Assembly (NCBI GenBank): GCA_020205615.1
Contig: CM035163.1
Location: forward strand, 58,191,899 to 58,255,898
DNA: 64,000 bases
Reading direction: 5' to 3'
Source: Panax quinquefolius
Taxonomy: Eukaryota; Streptophyta; Magnoliopsida; Apiales; Araliaceae
Shown here: in pieces, positions 1 through 11,987 of the stretch
Position numbering within the stretch: position 1 is the first letter of the stretch
Layout: every line of letters begins with the position of its first letter
The notes under the pieces: generated by a model
Told to the model about the DNA's origin: nothing
The model's database searches: none
The model's input: the letters and a program-made list of their open reading frames with translations, nothing else
Position numbers and translations under genes: made by a program

Positions 1-79
1 AAATTTTAAACTCTGATTTTTACACGTTTTCGCTAATTTATGCAATTTGATTGCGTTCTTGAATATTACAAACCTAACA
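1..79 (+). mobile_element. Ty1/copia LTR, 3' end only
   Basis: The first 79 bases are almost the same as the last 79 bases of the copia LTR ending at 34922, including the terminal words ACAAACCTAACA. They are therefore the 3' end of a second copy of element J's LTR, with the rest outside the window. The match stops at the expected LTR terminus and the next base continues a reverse-strand gypsy gag. The copia element or solo LTR thus appears to have inserted into that gag. No PBS follows, so this is a 3' LTR or a solo LTR. Confidence 0.82.
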
Positions 80-409
80 ATGAAACACTTCCATGTGTCC
101 CAATCCTTTTCAGAACACGGATAGTTTCCTCCATTTGGAGTACTTTCTTCCTGATATCACCGGTGTCCGGATCTCCATTGAGATGGGTGCTTTCAGGGTC
201 TTTGTTGGTCGTATCCAACGAAGGTTCTAGATTTTTTTATCCAGACCTTGTGTTCCTCCTTGTGTAGAGGATTCTGCATGTGGAGGCATCTTTGTACCTT
301 GAGTAGACTGATGCAATTCTTTAAGCAAGACAACCAAATTTGTGATTTGCTGACTTAATCCATCAAATTCTTCACGAGAAACAGGATTAGATTAGTCAGA
401 CGAGGACAT
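80..409 (-). pseudogene. Ty3/gypsy gag, N-terminal remnant (element F)
   Basis: Read on the reverse strand from the ATG at 409, the frame starts MSSSD, hits a stop, and continues with SNPVSREEFDGLSQQITNL and a hydrophilic helical stretch (LLKELHQSTQ). This style is typical of the N-terminus of plant gypsy Gag. A second in-frame stop follows about 65 codons in, and the copia LTR end at position 79 removes the rest. The gene lies downstream of a PBS and LTR in the same orientation (1119-3847), the expected order. No capsid domain or zinc knuckle survives, so the lineage assignment rests on context. It is non-functional. Confidence 0.55.
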
Positions 410-1118
410 GATTGGCTGTAGGCTCGTAGCCTTTTTGGATTTTGAGCGGGTAACAGGCCCAATGATTTCCTTACAAAAGACTTATGTAGTTTAGTCTTAG
501 GGTAATGTAAATGTTATCATACTGTCCGTTTTAGGAATATGGTCCGGCAAAAAAACGATTGTTAATTGATAACATGCATGCATAAGCAATCTTCATAATT
601 TCCATTACCTAAAGATGAACATGGAATAAAATTACAAGTAAATGCTTTTACAAGTAATTGAAAATGGAAAGCATGAAGAGACTTTCCTCCGCGTTTAGTT
701 TATCAGAGGTTGACCTATCTTAGGGTTACTCTTGCGGCTTTTTGGCATGAAGGTTCCCAGATCATCGCAATCTACTTAACGGGAAGTTAATCCGGTCTTT
801 CAACTAGAGCGAATCTGGGTGGTGCCTTTCCTGAGCCTCGTTGGAATTATTCTTCCTACGAGTCCAGTAATCAAACACTGACAGGATAGACTCCTGGTGG
901 AGGAACCATACAACATACATTCACATACAACGTGTCTCACCGTTCATGAAAATGATGACATGTGCGAAACACTAATATCACAGATAGATATTTAGCAGTG
1001 CAGTAAGTAAAATGCATTCGTACACATTCATCATAAATGTAAATGCAACATTCACACACAAGCATATAACAGTTTTGAAAAGCTTGTAATAGCGGCTTAA
1101 GCCCTCTTACTAGATTCT
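410..1118 (-). mobile_element. Untranslated leader of element F
   Basis: This stretch lies between the PBS and the gag start on the reverse strand. I see no coding sequence in it. A reverse-strand 65-codon ORF at 937-1134 runs across the PBS and has no recognisable features. A long leader fits Tat/Ogre-type elements, but that is inference. Confidence 0.4.
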
Positions 1119-1133
1119 CCAGTAGAGTCGCCA
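1119..1133 (-). other. Primer binding site of element F (tRNA-Arg type)
   Basis: The reverse strand reads TGGCGACTCTACTGG directly downstream of the LTR terminus (CGACGTCGACA), two bases away. TGGCGACTC-type primer sites are used by Tat/Ogre elements and resemble the 3' end of tRNA-Arg. The position beside an LTR end supports the call. Confidence 0.6.
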
Positions 1134-1135
1134 CC

Positions 1136-2018
1136 TGTCGACGTCGGGATTTTTGAATGTCCCTTTTCGTTACTTGTTCTTTGGTGTTCTCATGTTAATG
1201 TGAGATTTGTTTGAAAAAACAAGTGAAAAAGTCCGACATGTATAATGTCGACTTTTTGACTTTAAGAATCGCCAGTTGGTGTTTTTAACTGGTTGCACCA
1301 ACGCAATCGAAAAGGTTTGCACATTGACTCAGTGATGTGACACTGCTAAACGGGTCTGTGAAACCGAGATTAATTAGGGTTCAGGGGCTTGATTATGCGG
1401 AGGGAAGGTGTTAGGCACCCCCCAACATCCGTGTTGCCACGGTGACCGCCACTTCTCAAAGAAACTGTTATATGAATATGTGTGTGTGTGTGGATCAATG
1501 TGCAATTATTTGAAAGTAGTGCGAGGCCTCGTTCGCACCTATATACACAAGGTTTGAATTTATAGGAAAATTCAGTTTTAACTAAGATATAGCAATGAAG
1601 TTTTGTAAAAGAGGTTTTTCAAACCCTGTGCTCAATAGGAATTGAGGCGTTTTCCTACTTCCATTTTATTGTTAACATATTCGGCTTGTTTACTTTTATT
1701 TTTGAGATGCGAAGCATCTTCGAGAAAATAATAAACAGCAGTGCCAAACTCCTCATGGGCATGACAGTCATCCAAGGGAATTTGGACACTGTAAATAATG
1801 TACAAGCTGCTTACAGCTGAAAAATGTCCATCACGGGAACTGAATCTATATTCAGTGGACTAAATCTGTGATCACATGATTCCTAGGCTCACATGATACT
1901 GCAGTTTGTATGGAAAGCGAAGCGAGTTATATATATAAAAGCTATAAATATATATCTGAACATGATCGATCACCCGCGAAGCAACTCCATGGGGATCGAA
2001 AATGTAAATATATAAAAG

Positions 2019-2056
<38 letters not shown>

Positions 2057-2271
2057 ACATGATCAACCACCATGAAGCAACTCCATGGGGGATCAGAAAA
2101 GTAAATAAAGCAATAAATGCAATTAACTGCCACGAAGTAAACTCCAGGCATGACGAAATGTAAATAAAGCTATAAAAGCAATCAACCGACACGAAATATA
2201 CTCAAAGTGGACAAAATGTAAATAAAGTTTGTAAAAGGCCACGGAGTAAACTCCAGGCCTGACAGAAATGT

Positions 2272-2315
<44 letters not shown>

Positions 2316-2375
2316 TATAAAAGCAATAAAGCATGGGATGTAAATCCAAGCTCATGAGATATGTAATAAAACAAC

Positions 2376-2456
<81 letters not shown>

Positions 2457-3847
2457 CGGTAAATATAGGATATAAAATCCAGGCTCATCGATATATTCCG
2501 ACATGATTATATATATATATATATAAGCAAGTAAACACTTTAGACATAAGTGCAGGCTCAATCGAGGCATAACTCGATAATGTTAGTCCATATATAAAAT
2601 ATATACATATATAAGTATATATATACAGACAGAAATGAACACCACAGATAGAGAAGTAAAGCAAGCGCCTACACAACATGACTCTCAATGTGTATAACAA
2701 TGTGTAATAATATGAAAAGAAAGGCTTAATAGAATGTAAGAAGGCTTATAGTGGGCTGCCAATGTAGACTTCTATGACTCTATATGGATAAACACTCAGC
2801 TCCCGCCGGATAAAAATATAGCTATATGTGAGCTAAAAGATGTTTAGAATGAGGAAACCCTCAATATGGGTGTGTACAGAGCAAATTGGATAAGGCTTCC
2901 TCGCCTTTCTCTCTTTTTTTCTCCCTCAAAATGGCTAGCCCAAGGTCTATATTTACAGACTGATGGTTGCAGGTGTACCTGCGGCAGCCGCAGTTGCACC
3001 TGCGGTTGGTCGAGGTGTCCCCGAGCTTCGCGGGTCTAGTCGTCTCAAAGTACGTGCACTCGTACACTGTAATGTCCGCTCGAACTTGAAGAACTTTAAT
3101 CCGAGCATCCGAACGAGGTATATGTGACCTTCTTCGGACTGCTTGTGTCGAGAGTTACGTAATGACATGGATTAGAGGTTGTACGAAGTCAGGAAGAGGG
3201 GACCACGCCTATAGTCTTCAAGCTTCAAATTCTTTTCGGTGTATTGCCACGCATAATAGTCACTCGAGATTAAAACTCCTTGGTTCTTGTGGGACATCGT
3301 TGTAGGTATGTATGAAGTGTTGAGACAACGCGCAGGTGTTTAGGTGGTAAGATGACGTTTTGACTCTTCACCGGGGTTATCGCCGGTTTGAGTTGAAAGC
3401 AGACGTTGCTCAGGGTTACATTTGAGATTGGACTACTTGTTTGTATGCCGCAATGTCATCTTGTGACTGTGCCTGTCTGCCCGGTGTTAGCTCCGAGTCT
3501 GAGGGATGAGTGCCTCGGCAGGAGGTCTGAGATTGAAGCTGATAGCATGTATTTGAAATAAGCATTTTAGGAGTTATCGCCGGAACTGCAACAACATTCC
3601 TTGGGGTTATCCCCAAGGATGAAACTTCGAGGTTATCCCGAGGTTTGAAATGATCCTTAGGGGTGTGTGTAAAGGGGTTGGAAATGATGTTCGGTGTGTG
3701 TTAGGGTTTCGAGCTTGAAATTGCGGTAGTATCCAGGAATCGATGTGATTTGTCTTCGGGGTTATCTTGAAGGCGAATCGCCCTCCTATGATGTCGATAT
3801 GAGCGTGCTGAGAAAATTTCGAGAGTGTCTGTGGTTTTGTAAGCAGG
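1136..3847 (-). mobile_element. Tat/Ogre-like LTR, reverse strand (element F), truncated
   Basis: The LTR ends at 1136 (reverse-strand ...CCCGACGTCGACA) next to a PBS. Its last 330 bp recur inverted at 12683-13009, including the GTGTTAGGCACCCC word and the CAGTTAAAAACACCAACTGG palindrome-like block. Further in it holds TA-rich repeats (1925-2530) and a GC-richer part at 2870-3800 with repeated GGTTATC(C/G)CCG words. The LTR start is missing: at 3848 it joins the remnant LTR of element E. Reverse ORFs such as 3416-3616 and 3607-3864 lie wholly inside or across the end of the LTR and are not credible genes. Confidence 0.62.
1925..2530. repeat. Degenerate tandem repeat with (TA)n tracts
   Basis: A loose unit of about 70-110 bp is repeated. 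It contains words like GAAGCAACTCCATGGGG, GTAAACTCCAGG and ATGTAAATAAAGC, broken up by four (TA)n runs; the longest is about 2379-2452. It lies inside the F LTR. The long reverse reading frames rich in Tyr-Ile here are translated TA repeats. Confidence 0.75.
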
Positions 3848-4181
3848 TTTCTAGGGTTTCTCATCCATTGCTAGGGTTTTCTAACTGAATGTTGACGTTC
3901 TTAATATATACTTAGGGTTTGACACTGATAAAATTTATCTGGTCAACCCTTGACCCTTAGCCACATTCAGAACATATAAACGACCATATACACAGAACAT
4001 ATTCACGTATACCCTTAATCCTGAATAATTCACCTAAATCCTTCACAGAATTTTGAAATCCTCAAAATTCCTTCCCAAAATTATCAAACGCATACACTTA
4101 TTTTCAGTCTAGGTCCTAACATTGAACATTAAATCAATCAATTATGATTTTAAAATTTTTCTAAATTCTTGGGTTGTCACA
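3848..4181 (-). mobile_element. 3' LTR remnant of chromovirus-type element E
   Basis: These 334 bp match 12345-12682, the end of the long right LTR of E, nearly base for base, and finish with GGGTTGTCACA (reverse strand TGTGACAACCC). A polypyrimidine PPT follows directly. Only the LTR start (reverse sense) survives; the remainder is lost at the junction with F. This pairs with the LTR at 5923-12682. Confidence 0.75.
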
Positions 4182-4199
4182 TTCACCCCTTCTTCTAAG
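4182..4199 (-). other. Polypurine tract of element E
   Basis: The reverse strand reads a purine-rich run with AGAAGAAGGGG just before the LTR start TGTGACAACCC. This is the usual plus-strand priming site of gypsy elements, and its position next to the LTR supports it. Confidence 0.6.
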
Positions 4200-5908
4200 A
4201 ATTTCGTCTCGAAAATTCACCTTACACCTTACACCATACTGCTTAACACCATTCATACACATCATTACATGTTACCCAATACACCACTCACAAGAGTGAA
4301 AATTTTCAAATTTTGCTGAGGAGTCATATAGACTATTTGTCTGTCATTTTCGCAAAGGTTTTATGGAAATTCATCCGCAAACCATCATAACTTACGAACA
4401 CAAAGGGTGATTAGCCCGATATGCCCTGTACTGGCCAAGTACTGATTTTATCTGTTCCTCGTCACTGCCATAGACACAAAATTTTACCTCAGTCTTATTA
4501 GATTCCGCACCAAAATAATTTGGTTCTAGAAATTTCTTTCAATGAACACTTAGTGTTTTCATAACATTAGTCTAGCTGAATCGAATAACATAGACTCATA
4601 TCAATAATTCAATTCAATCGAATTATTTAGGTGTAGCCAAACCCCGTTGGCAAATTAAATTTTTTTAAAATATTTTTGAGAATGACGTCATGATGCCGTA
4701 CTATATTAACAGTCCGTTTGAGGATGCCTTCATCGTATGACTTTGTCATAACACATTATACAATAGTTAAACAATGATTTTTAGATCATATTCACACTAA
4801 GTATTCCTGTATTTACAACTTTGTCAACTTTTTATCATCTCTGCACCAGGTTACATGGTACATAAGTGATAAATAAAATAAATTTTGATATTTCAATTCA
4901 TTTGCGTCTAGCCGAAATAAGTAGCATAGACTACACTTTGAACCGTTTCAAAAATGATTATGAGTCTACATATTTTTTTTAAAAGCACATAGTGCGTATT
5001 TAGCTAGGAGTTTTAGAAAACTTATGTCTCTACTAATAATCATTTTCTTAACAATCTATCTGTTCCTATAATCTTCAATTCTCCATTAACACACAACTAT
5101 ACCCAGTTCGTCAAACCACACTTATGAGTTTATAAACTTGCCACAATTATATGAGTTTAAGAACTTAACCTAGTCAGACCTTTGGCGTCCATTTTCTGAG
5201 GTGTTCATAAACATTTCATATAACTATGAGTCAAGAATGTCATATAAGTATGAGTTTTAAGAACTCGTACTTAATCTTATATTCTCTACCTATAACCTAT
5301 CTATCTGTTATACACATGAGAAAGGAATCACCCTCTTAACATGTATATAGCAAATAGCGCGACACAAATATTTTAATGATTATCAGTGCCAATAACTAAG
5401 CTGTTTTTACACCAAGTACAATTTCCTGCCCATAAAAGGAATCATACAACTCAGCTGCCAACATGAGTCCTCAATTGAAATCCCCACCTAATACTAACTC
5501 CCTTCTCAATACGAATTTAATTTAATTCGTATTCATAATCCTTTCCTGAATCTGTACCAATTCACACAACAATCTTGTTGTAAACTTTCTAATCATTAGA
5601 TTGATTCTTTTCCTTACTATCAACTCATCAGATCACGGGATGATCTCATCGCATATGTTACGATTCATTTCTGTATCTTGATCATTTTTTTACGATATCC
5701 TATCACTGAAATTTTAGTCTTTTAGACTCTATCTATTCACCAATACTGTTCACCTTTATGATCAGAGTTAGGGAACCCTGTATCTTTACAACTCGTCGAG
5801 ATTCGTCTTTGAATCTTACCGACCAACTAACTCTATGTGAGTTAGATCTTATCCTAATCACTACGGTTATTGGTCTCAGGTATTCCTACCTAAGGTTCAT
5901 AACCTACA
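4200..5908 (-). mobile_element. Non-coding interior of element E
   Basis: Only about 1.7 kb separates the PPT from the PBS, too short for gag-pol. I find no Gag, protease, RT or integrase motif in any frame. The DNA is AT-rich with weak internal similarity (GAGTCTA/TAGACT words near 4580 and 4950). Small forward ORFs at 4122-4319 and 5758-5970 show no domain and cross element boundaries. The element is therefore internally deleted or a non-autonomous derivative. Confidence 0.5.
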
Positions 5909-5920
5909 GCTTTGATACCA
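5909..5920 (-). other. Primer binding site of element E (initiator tRNA-Met)
   Basis: The reverse strand reads TGGTATCAAAGC two bases from the LTR terminus. It differs by one base from the common plant PBS TGGTATCAGAGC, complementary to initiator tRNA-Met. The neighbouring words CCTAAGGTTCATAACCTA recur at the PBS of element D (58580-58610), so E and D are related. Confidence 0.78.
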
Positions 5921-6589
5921 ACTGTGACAACCCCAAATCCGGGTCCCAAATCACCACAGATCTGGTATAATCATTCTATAACTATTGCGGAAGGTATAAA
6001 CATAATTTGTTTATACAATACACTTTACACACTATTCCCCAAGGTCGAGTAACCTTAACTTATACACAATTCATAACTTATCTAACATATAACATTATTA
6101 TCATACAATACTATTACAAATCTAGCTGCACACATAACTTAAAGCTGGAACGGTCTTCAACCTTTCCTTGTGTCCGACACATTCGTCTTAATCTGTAATA
6201 TTTATCATGATATAGCAAGGGTGAGCATGAAGGTTGCCCAACAAGTTTAAATTTATTTAAAGATATATCATGATTGAAAGAGTCTGAATAATAAGCTGGC
6301 TATAATTCATCAATATAGTTGTGAATTAGCATGAACAAACTTTTGACTGAACAACTATTAAACATGAATAAATATATCTAGACCGAATGGTAATGAAGGT
6401 GATCAGCCTTTCATACTTGACTTATACATGCAATATGTACAGAGTACAATTCTACAATGGCAATCAACAATGATTAACCATCAACATATCTGAATGAAAC
6501 AACTCTAAGTAGAGTTCAGAAAAACTTGCCTGTTCTGTCGATTACTGTTACACAATTTATTAAGCTTTGTCTGAAGACCTAATATATAA

Positions 6590-7760
6590 ATAATATCGAT
6601 ATATAAATTAGAATAATATCATCACAATATAATACTATTTTCTATATAATCATAGAATAATCTAAACACATAACCCTATTAGTCTACAACACACATAAAA
6701 CTCGGTATCAAGTCAAACTATTGCAGTCTGAGTTGAACCCGACACAAATCTGACATCCCAACGGTCTAATCGGACTTTTATCGAGTCTAAGTTCAATTAA
6801 ACTCTGCCTTAACACTTAACACTCATCTTAGATAATCATATTATTAATCTAAGTAATTTTCCAAGTCTCATAATAATTTCCAAATAATTATTATCATTTA
6901 AAATAATTTTCCAATCATTATCGTATTTATCTAATTTAAATACCACAATATTCTAATATCATTAATATTTATTTAATATTAGATATTAATGAAATACATG
7001 TCATAATATCATAACATATTTATAATATCTAAAAGCATTTTAATACTTTATTATTTCCTTTAAACGTTTTTAAAGTAATTAAAAACATTATTCAATACAC
7101 ATTATTAATATAAATACCACATTATTCTCTTTATCATTAATATTTATTTAATATTAAATATTAATGAAAATCATAGCATAATATTATAATATAATCATAA
7201 TATATCAAAATATTTTTAATACCTTAAAATCATATTTATATGATTTTTTAAACATAAATCCATTATCCGATAATTACTTTTATTATTAAAATATTAATAT
7301 TTTCATGACAAAATATCAAAAGTTATATTTTATAACTTAAAATATTTTATAACAACTTAGATCATTTTATATGATTTTTAAATCATTAATTCTATTTTCT
7401 CATAATTTATTTAATATATTCATTAAATAAATCAATTACCATTAATATTAATTTATTAATGAAATTCATTACAAAATATCAAAAGTTATTAAAAATAACT
7501 TAAAATATTTTTAACACCATAAAATAATTTTTCATGATTTTTAAGTATTAAAATCATTTTTAACTAATTTATTTAATATTATAATTAAATAAATTAAATA
7601 CCATTTATATTCCAAAAATATTAAATATTTATGAAATATACTCAAACTAATTAAAAACTAATTTTCAGGCTTTAAAATAATTTTTCATAATTTATTATGT
7701 ATTTTTAATAATTAAAAACTATTTATTTCAATTTATTTAATAAAAATAATTATTTTTCTA
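6590..7760. repeat. AT-rich degenerate tandem repeat inside E LTR
   Basis: Units of roughly 150-190 bp recur, each with a core like CATTAATATTTATTTAATAT followed by ATTAATGAAA and a TAAAATATTTTTAA block. Clear copies start near 6938, 7120 and 7420. No coding potential is visible. Confidence 0.6.
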
Positions 7761-8655
7761 AGGAACTGTTGCTAAAGGGGCTCTATAGCGACATAACCGT
7801 AGCTATAGGTGTTCTTGAGCATGTTTTTCATCAAACCCATATTTCTTGTCAGTGCTCGAGGTTACTACTTTGACCACATAAATCTTCATGTTCTGGATGT
7901 TATCAGAGTTGTATATTGTATTAATATTGTAGTATACATGCAATACTACTATTATAAATCAATTTCATGCCTAAACTACATCATCACAGCAACATCTAGG
8001 CTCCAGAAATCATTGTCAGAAGTTGTTCTTCATTTCTGGGTTTTCCAGAAATGAAGAACAGTTTGAGTTAGCTGCTTTGAATTCTTATATCTTGGGTTCT
8101 GTATCTGTTTTGTGTAATCTAATGGTTGAATATTGTAGAAAACATGTCAGTGTACATTTCTATTTCATCAGATCATCATAACAACAACTAAAGCACAAGA
8201 TTCAAGCCAGTCAAACCTTGTCAGAAATACGGGTCTTGAAGGTTTCTAGGTTTTTCCAGAAATTGACAAAACAGACAGTCAATGCTACTTTGACCAGAAA
8301 TAACTTTGATCCTGTTATGGATCTAAGTGTCCTAAAGGTTTTAATGAATATACTACATATCAGGTTATGAAGATCAAACAACAATTTGACTTAATCATTT
8401 AAACACAGTAAGATCTAAGGACTTGAAAATCTTGTCAGAGATTTCTGGAAATCTGGGGATTTTCTGGGTTTGCCCAGAAACGGTTTTCGTGCTCGGTCAA
8501 CACCTTTTGACCGCTTATAACTTTTAATTTACACATGGTCTGGACTTGATTCAAGTTCTAGATCAAAGTCCTTACATCATACTACAAGTACAAACTCTTA
8601 AAACACATAAACAATTAACAAGAAACACTACTACAAAATAGTAACTAGACAACGC

Positions 8656-8935
8656 GAAAAAAACGTTGTGGTTTCAGTTAGAAAAATGTCGTGGTTAAGG
8701 GTGTCATCTATTTGACACCCTTACACAACGTTTTTAAAACGTTATAGTTAAGCACAATACATAACGTTTTTTAGGGAAAAAACGTTGTAGATTTGTTTTT
8801 CAAAATTAGCAGATGCTTGAAAACGTTGTAGAATGTATGATTCCACAACGTTTTCTGGATAAAAACGTTGTTGTTTAGTATATCAGACAACATTTATGCA
8901 CATTTACACAACGTTTTAAAAATGTTGTAGATTGA
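8656..8935. repeat. CACTA subterminal repeats, left end
   Basis: At least eight copies of ACAACGTTTT or its complement AAAACGTTGT lie here, often as back-to-back palindromes such as ACGTTTTTTAGGGAAAAAACG. In this superfamily such repeats bind the TNPA-like transposase protein. The binding role is inferred from family knowledge. Confidence 0.7.
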
Positions 8936-9138
8936 CTTGAAAAAAAAGAAGATAAAAAAATTGTTTTTCACCTATATTACCAGTGCACCTACAATCTGCT
9001 AATGCCATAATATATAGCTAAAAGGTCTAAATTCTCATTTAAATTTAAAGCCAAAATGTATCAACCATTCAAAATACATCCCAATAATACCATTCGTTTA
9101 CAGTTTCAAATTACTACATCCACAAAATATATACCAAA

Positions 9139-9288
9139 CTATCCATATATGCATCTCAAATTCACTAGAAACAAACTATCCTGCAACAAGGTATGCCAAA
9201 GTTGAAGCTTGAAAAGAACATTTGGTAGTTCATGAAAACAAGAAACCACCTTCTCAGCTACATCCCTGCCCTTAGTTTCCCTACTCAA
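9139..9288 (-). pseudogene. Possible captured gene exon inside the CACTA element
   Basis: On the reverse strand a 49-codon open stretch starts straight after a good intron-acceptor-like sequence (CTTTGGCTGATTGCAG at 9289-9304) and ends in a stop. It reads LSRETKGRDVAEKVVSCFHE and on to LFKLQLWHTLLQ, with ordinary protein-like composition. It is followed by AT-rich sequence resembling a 3' UTR. CACTA elements often carry fragments of host genes, and this could be one. I do not recognise the protein. It could equally be a chance frame or the tail of an old transposase gene. Confidence 0.3.
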
Positions 9289-10380
9289 CTGCAATCAGCC
9301 AAAGAAGAGAATCGGGAAAACAAGAAATTTATGGAAATTTGAACCTAAGAAGAGAAACCATTAATAAAGAAAGAGGTGTACGTAATCAGTTAAGCATCAA
9401 AAGATAAACTGAGGAATCTGTCACTAAACTTTGCCTAAAGATAATTTTAGTGGTGTTCAACAAGCCTTGATATGTCTAATTAATGAACACAAATGGTCAT
9501 ATTGAGTGTGGCCTATACTTTCCCAAGTGATGGAATCGTAAGGACAACACACAGCCGGGGCAAAAAATATTACCAAAAAATATTACAACAAGCTCCTACA
9601 GAACAATTAGTCATATCAAAAGCAACTAGCAAGATTAGTGGAACTACTTTTATTTCAATATGGAATTCACTTAAAATAGAACATCGCAGGTAATAATATA
9701 ATATAGGCAATAATGTGAATATGTGATAAATAATACAGCAAGTCAAAAATCAAGGCACTTTAGGCAACAACAAGCAGATCACAAGCTAAACTGTAACAAG
9801 AGAACAGCCGAATTGCTACATAAATTAAAATCATTCTTTATTTACACAAGATGACATTCACATAAAGGAGAGAACATTAGAATGCTACAAAGAGATCCAT
9901 AAGTGTGTTAAGGCAATGATGTGAAATTTATTGAAATACTAAATGAAGGTACTTTAGTCTGACTAAATGAAAGTCAGACTATAGATTAACGGAGACAGTT
10001 AACTGGTTAAGACACAATTTACAAGTTGATTGTTGTTGATAGTCAAATTATTGTATTATACAATCAATTCATGAATTTTCTCAATTTCTAACTCTCAGAC
10101 CTAGTCAATAAAACTCATAATATCTTGTCATAATCTCACACAAGTTCAATAAACTTCCAACATTTGCCATAATCTCAAACAAAATCGGTAAAACTCCTAA
10201 TATCTTGATTATAATACCCAACTCTCATTTATGACAAATGGGCCTAGTATTAGTGCAACCATTTTAGGCTAATTTTTTTTCAGTTTTTTTGGGGGAAGGG
10301 GGTTGAGAAAATGATCTTTTATTGATCAATGTTGTGTCTTAGTAATGGCAGGGATGCACAAACAAACACATACACACAGT

Positions 10381-10416
10381 CCCCCCCCCCAACACACACA
10401 CACACACACACACACA
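10381..10416 (+). repeat. Poly-C run followed by (CA)n microsatellite
   Basis: Ten C residues are followed by about 12 CA units. The forward ORFs across it (10329-10556 and 10345-10542) are repeat translations. Confidence 0.9.
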
Positions 10417-10767
10417 TTATATGTATCTCTATTTATAAAGCGGGTATATATAAACAGCGAGGGATACTTTACTTCAGGGAAGATGACCATGGCGCCGAAG
10501 CGGGGAGCAAGTTCCCAGAACGAAGCCCGGTGTTCTCGGTGAACCGATCGATGTAGCCTTCATTGCCACAAGTAGAGAAGAAGATGGTAAACGACAACCA
10601 TGTAAATTAGGGCTTGAGCGATGTTACCGAGCATCTTTAGGCGGATCGGCCGATGCCTTGTAAATTTGGGCTTGAGCGATGTTACTGGCAGATCGGCCAA
10701 GGGCGTCGCTCGAATCTTCTCCACCTCTTCCAAATTCGATGAATCGAACACAACCAACACCTTTGCA

Positions 10768-10960
10768 TAACGAGAGAAGAAAATTGAAGAGAAGGAGCGA
10801 AGAGAGAGGCGAAGAGAGAAGGAGCGAAGAGAGAAAGGCGAAGAGAGAAGGAACGAAACTGAAAGAGAAGGAACGAAAAATTGCAAGTACTTGGAGAAGG
10901 AAACTGAAGCTCTGCACACCAAACCGACGAGCAAAGAGAGAAAAGAATGAAACTGATGAG
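10768..10960 (-). repeat. GA/CT-rich tract (possible 5' UTR of captured gene)
   Basis: The forward strand shows repeated GAAGAGAGAAGGAGCGAAGAGAG-like words. The reverse strand is a CT-rich tract leading to an ATG at about 10770, which resembles the 5' UTR of many plant genes. Overlapping ORFs on both strands (10560-10934, 10624-10917, 10679-10996) are low-complexity. A nearby imperfect duplication at 10601-10700 repeats GGGCTTGAGCGATGTTAC. Together with the exon-like piece at 9139-9288 it could belong to a captured gene, but this is weak. Confidence 0.35.
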
Positions 10961-11024
10961 CCTAGCTTGGAGAGAAAAAGACTATACGTCTTTTAATTCT
11001 AAGTGTTCAAGCTCCGTGTTTTTT

Positions 11025-11185
11025 TAATAGACAACGTTTTTAAAAAAAAATGTTATCTAGTTAAAACCAAAAAATGCCCTTTTAAATAGATAACATTTTT
11101 GCATATATATTTACAACATTTTTTTTAAAAACGTTGTGAAAAAAATACCACAACATTTTTATAAAAAACGTTGTGGTTTAAGTGT
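11025..11185. repeat. CACTA subterminal repeats, right end
   Basis: The same ACAACGTTTT / AAAACGTTGT words and the derivatives ACAACATTTTT and AGATAACATTTTT occur about six times next to the right terminal inverted repeat. Confidence 0.7.
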
Positions 11186-11987
11186 TGTCTATTTAGTACT
11201 TTGTACTGATGAAAGGATCTATGAGCCTTGACATTCGGCTGTCAGGCTATGTTTTAGGGTTCATAGATCAGTTCTAAAAACTTTAATTTCGAGCATCAAA
11301 ATGATATGGATCTAAGTTTTAGCAACCAAGATCATCAAATGACACCCTCTAACATGACTTATAACAACAAATTACAACATCTAACATAGAACACATGGAT
11401 TTCAAATTTAGGGTTTGTATACCTTTTTGAGCCTTGATTTAGAATTTGATAATCATGATTTGATCTTGGTAAGCTAGAATATGATCATAGCCTATCTTAT
11501 CATTCTCTTTCACTTCCAATCTCGAATGTTTAGAGAGAGAATGAAGTTGACTAATATGGTAAGTAAAGTGAACTTTCTCTCACTTTAATCTATAATATGT
11601 CTTTGATGCAATGAACTTGGATTCACAAAATGGCTGATATAATGTGATATAAGTCACATGCTAGAGCTAGGTTGGTGAACAACTCACCTATAGTCAAAAC
11701 CTGCACACCAACTTTATAAAAAAAACAAAAAGGGCATTATGGTCATTTTGCTTCAAATTTTAATACCAAAGTTGTCATTTGATCAAACCCTTAGGGTTAA
11801 AAGCTAAGGTTTTCAAAATTCACATTTAGGATTTCTAAATTAGGCTTTTCAAAAATAGAAAATTAGCATTTCTAAATTATAATTAGGATTCTATAAATAT
11901 ATTAAGATTTCCTAATCATGAAATTCAATCATGCTAATTAGGATTATTATTTCCTAATTAAAATTGCTAATTTAGCAATTAGGGTCG

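Larger units (their letters stand above)
8626..11211. mobile_element. Non-autonomous CACTA (En/Spm-like) DNA transposon
   Basis: The left end reads CACTACTACAAAATAGTAAC and the right end, reverse complemented, CATCAGTACAAAGTACTAAA; both continue into TAGACAAC. These make a 28-bp imperfect terminal inverted repeat. A 3-bp direct repeat AAA flanks the element (8623-8625 and 11212-11214), the TSD size of CACTA elements. Arrays of ACAACGTTTT motifs in both orientations lie just inside each end, as expected for transposase-binding subterminal repeats. I find no transposase ORF in about 2.6 kb, so it is a non-autonomous derivative. It interrupts the E LTR and is younger than E. Confidence 0.75.

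Noticed and set aside
1872..2700. Overlapping reverse ORFs rich in Tyr-Ile
   Set aside because: They are translations of (TA)n tracts inside an LTR; no domain and no conserved frame.
10329..10556. Two forward ORFs with Thr-His repeats
   Set aside because: They are translations of a (CA)n microsatellite.
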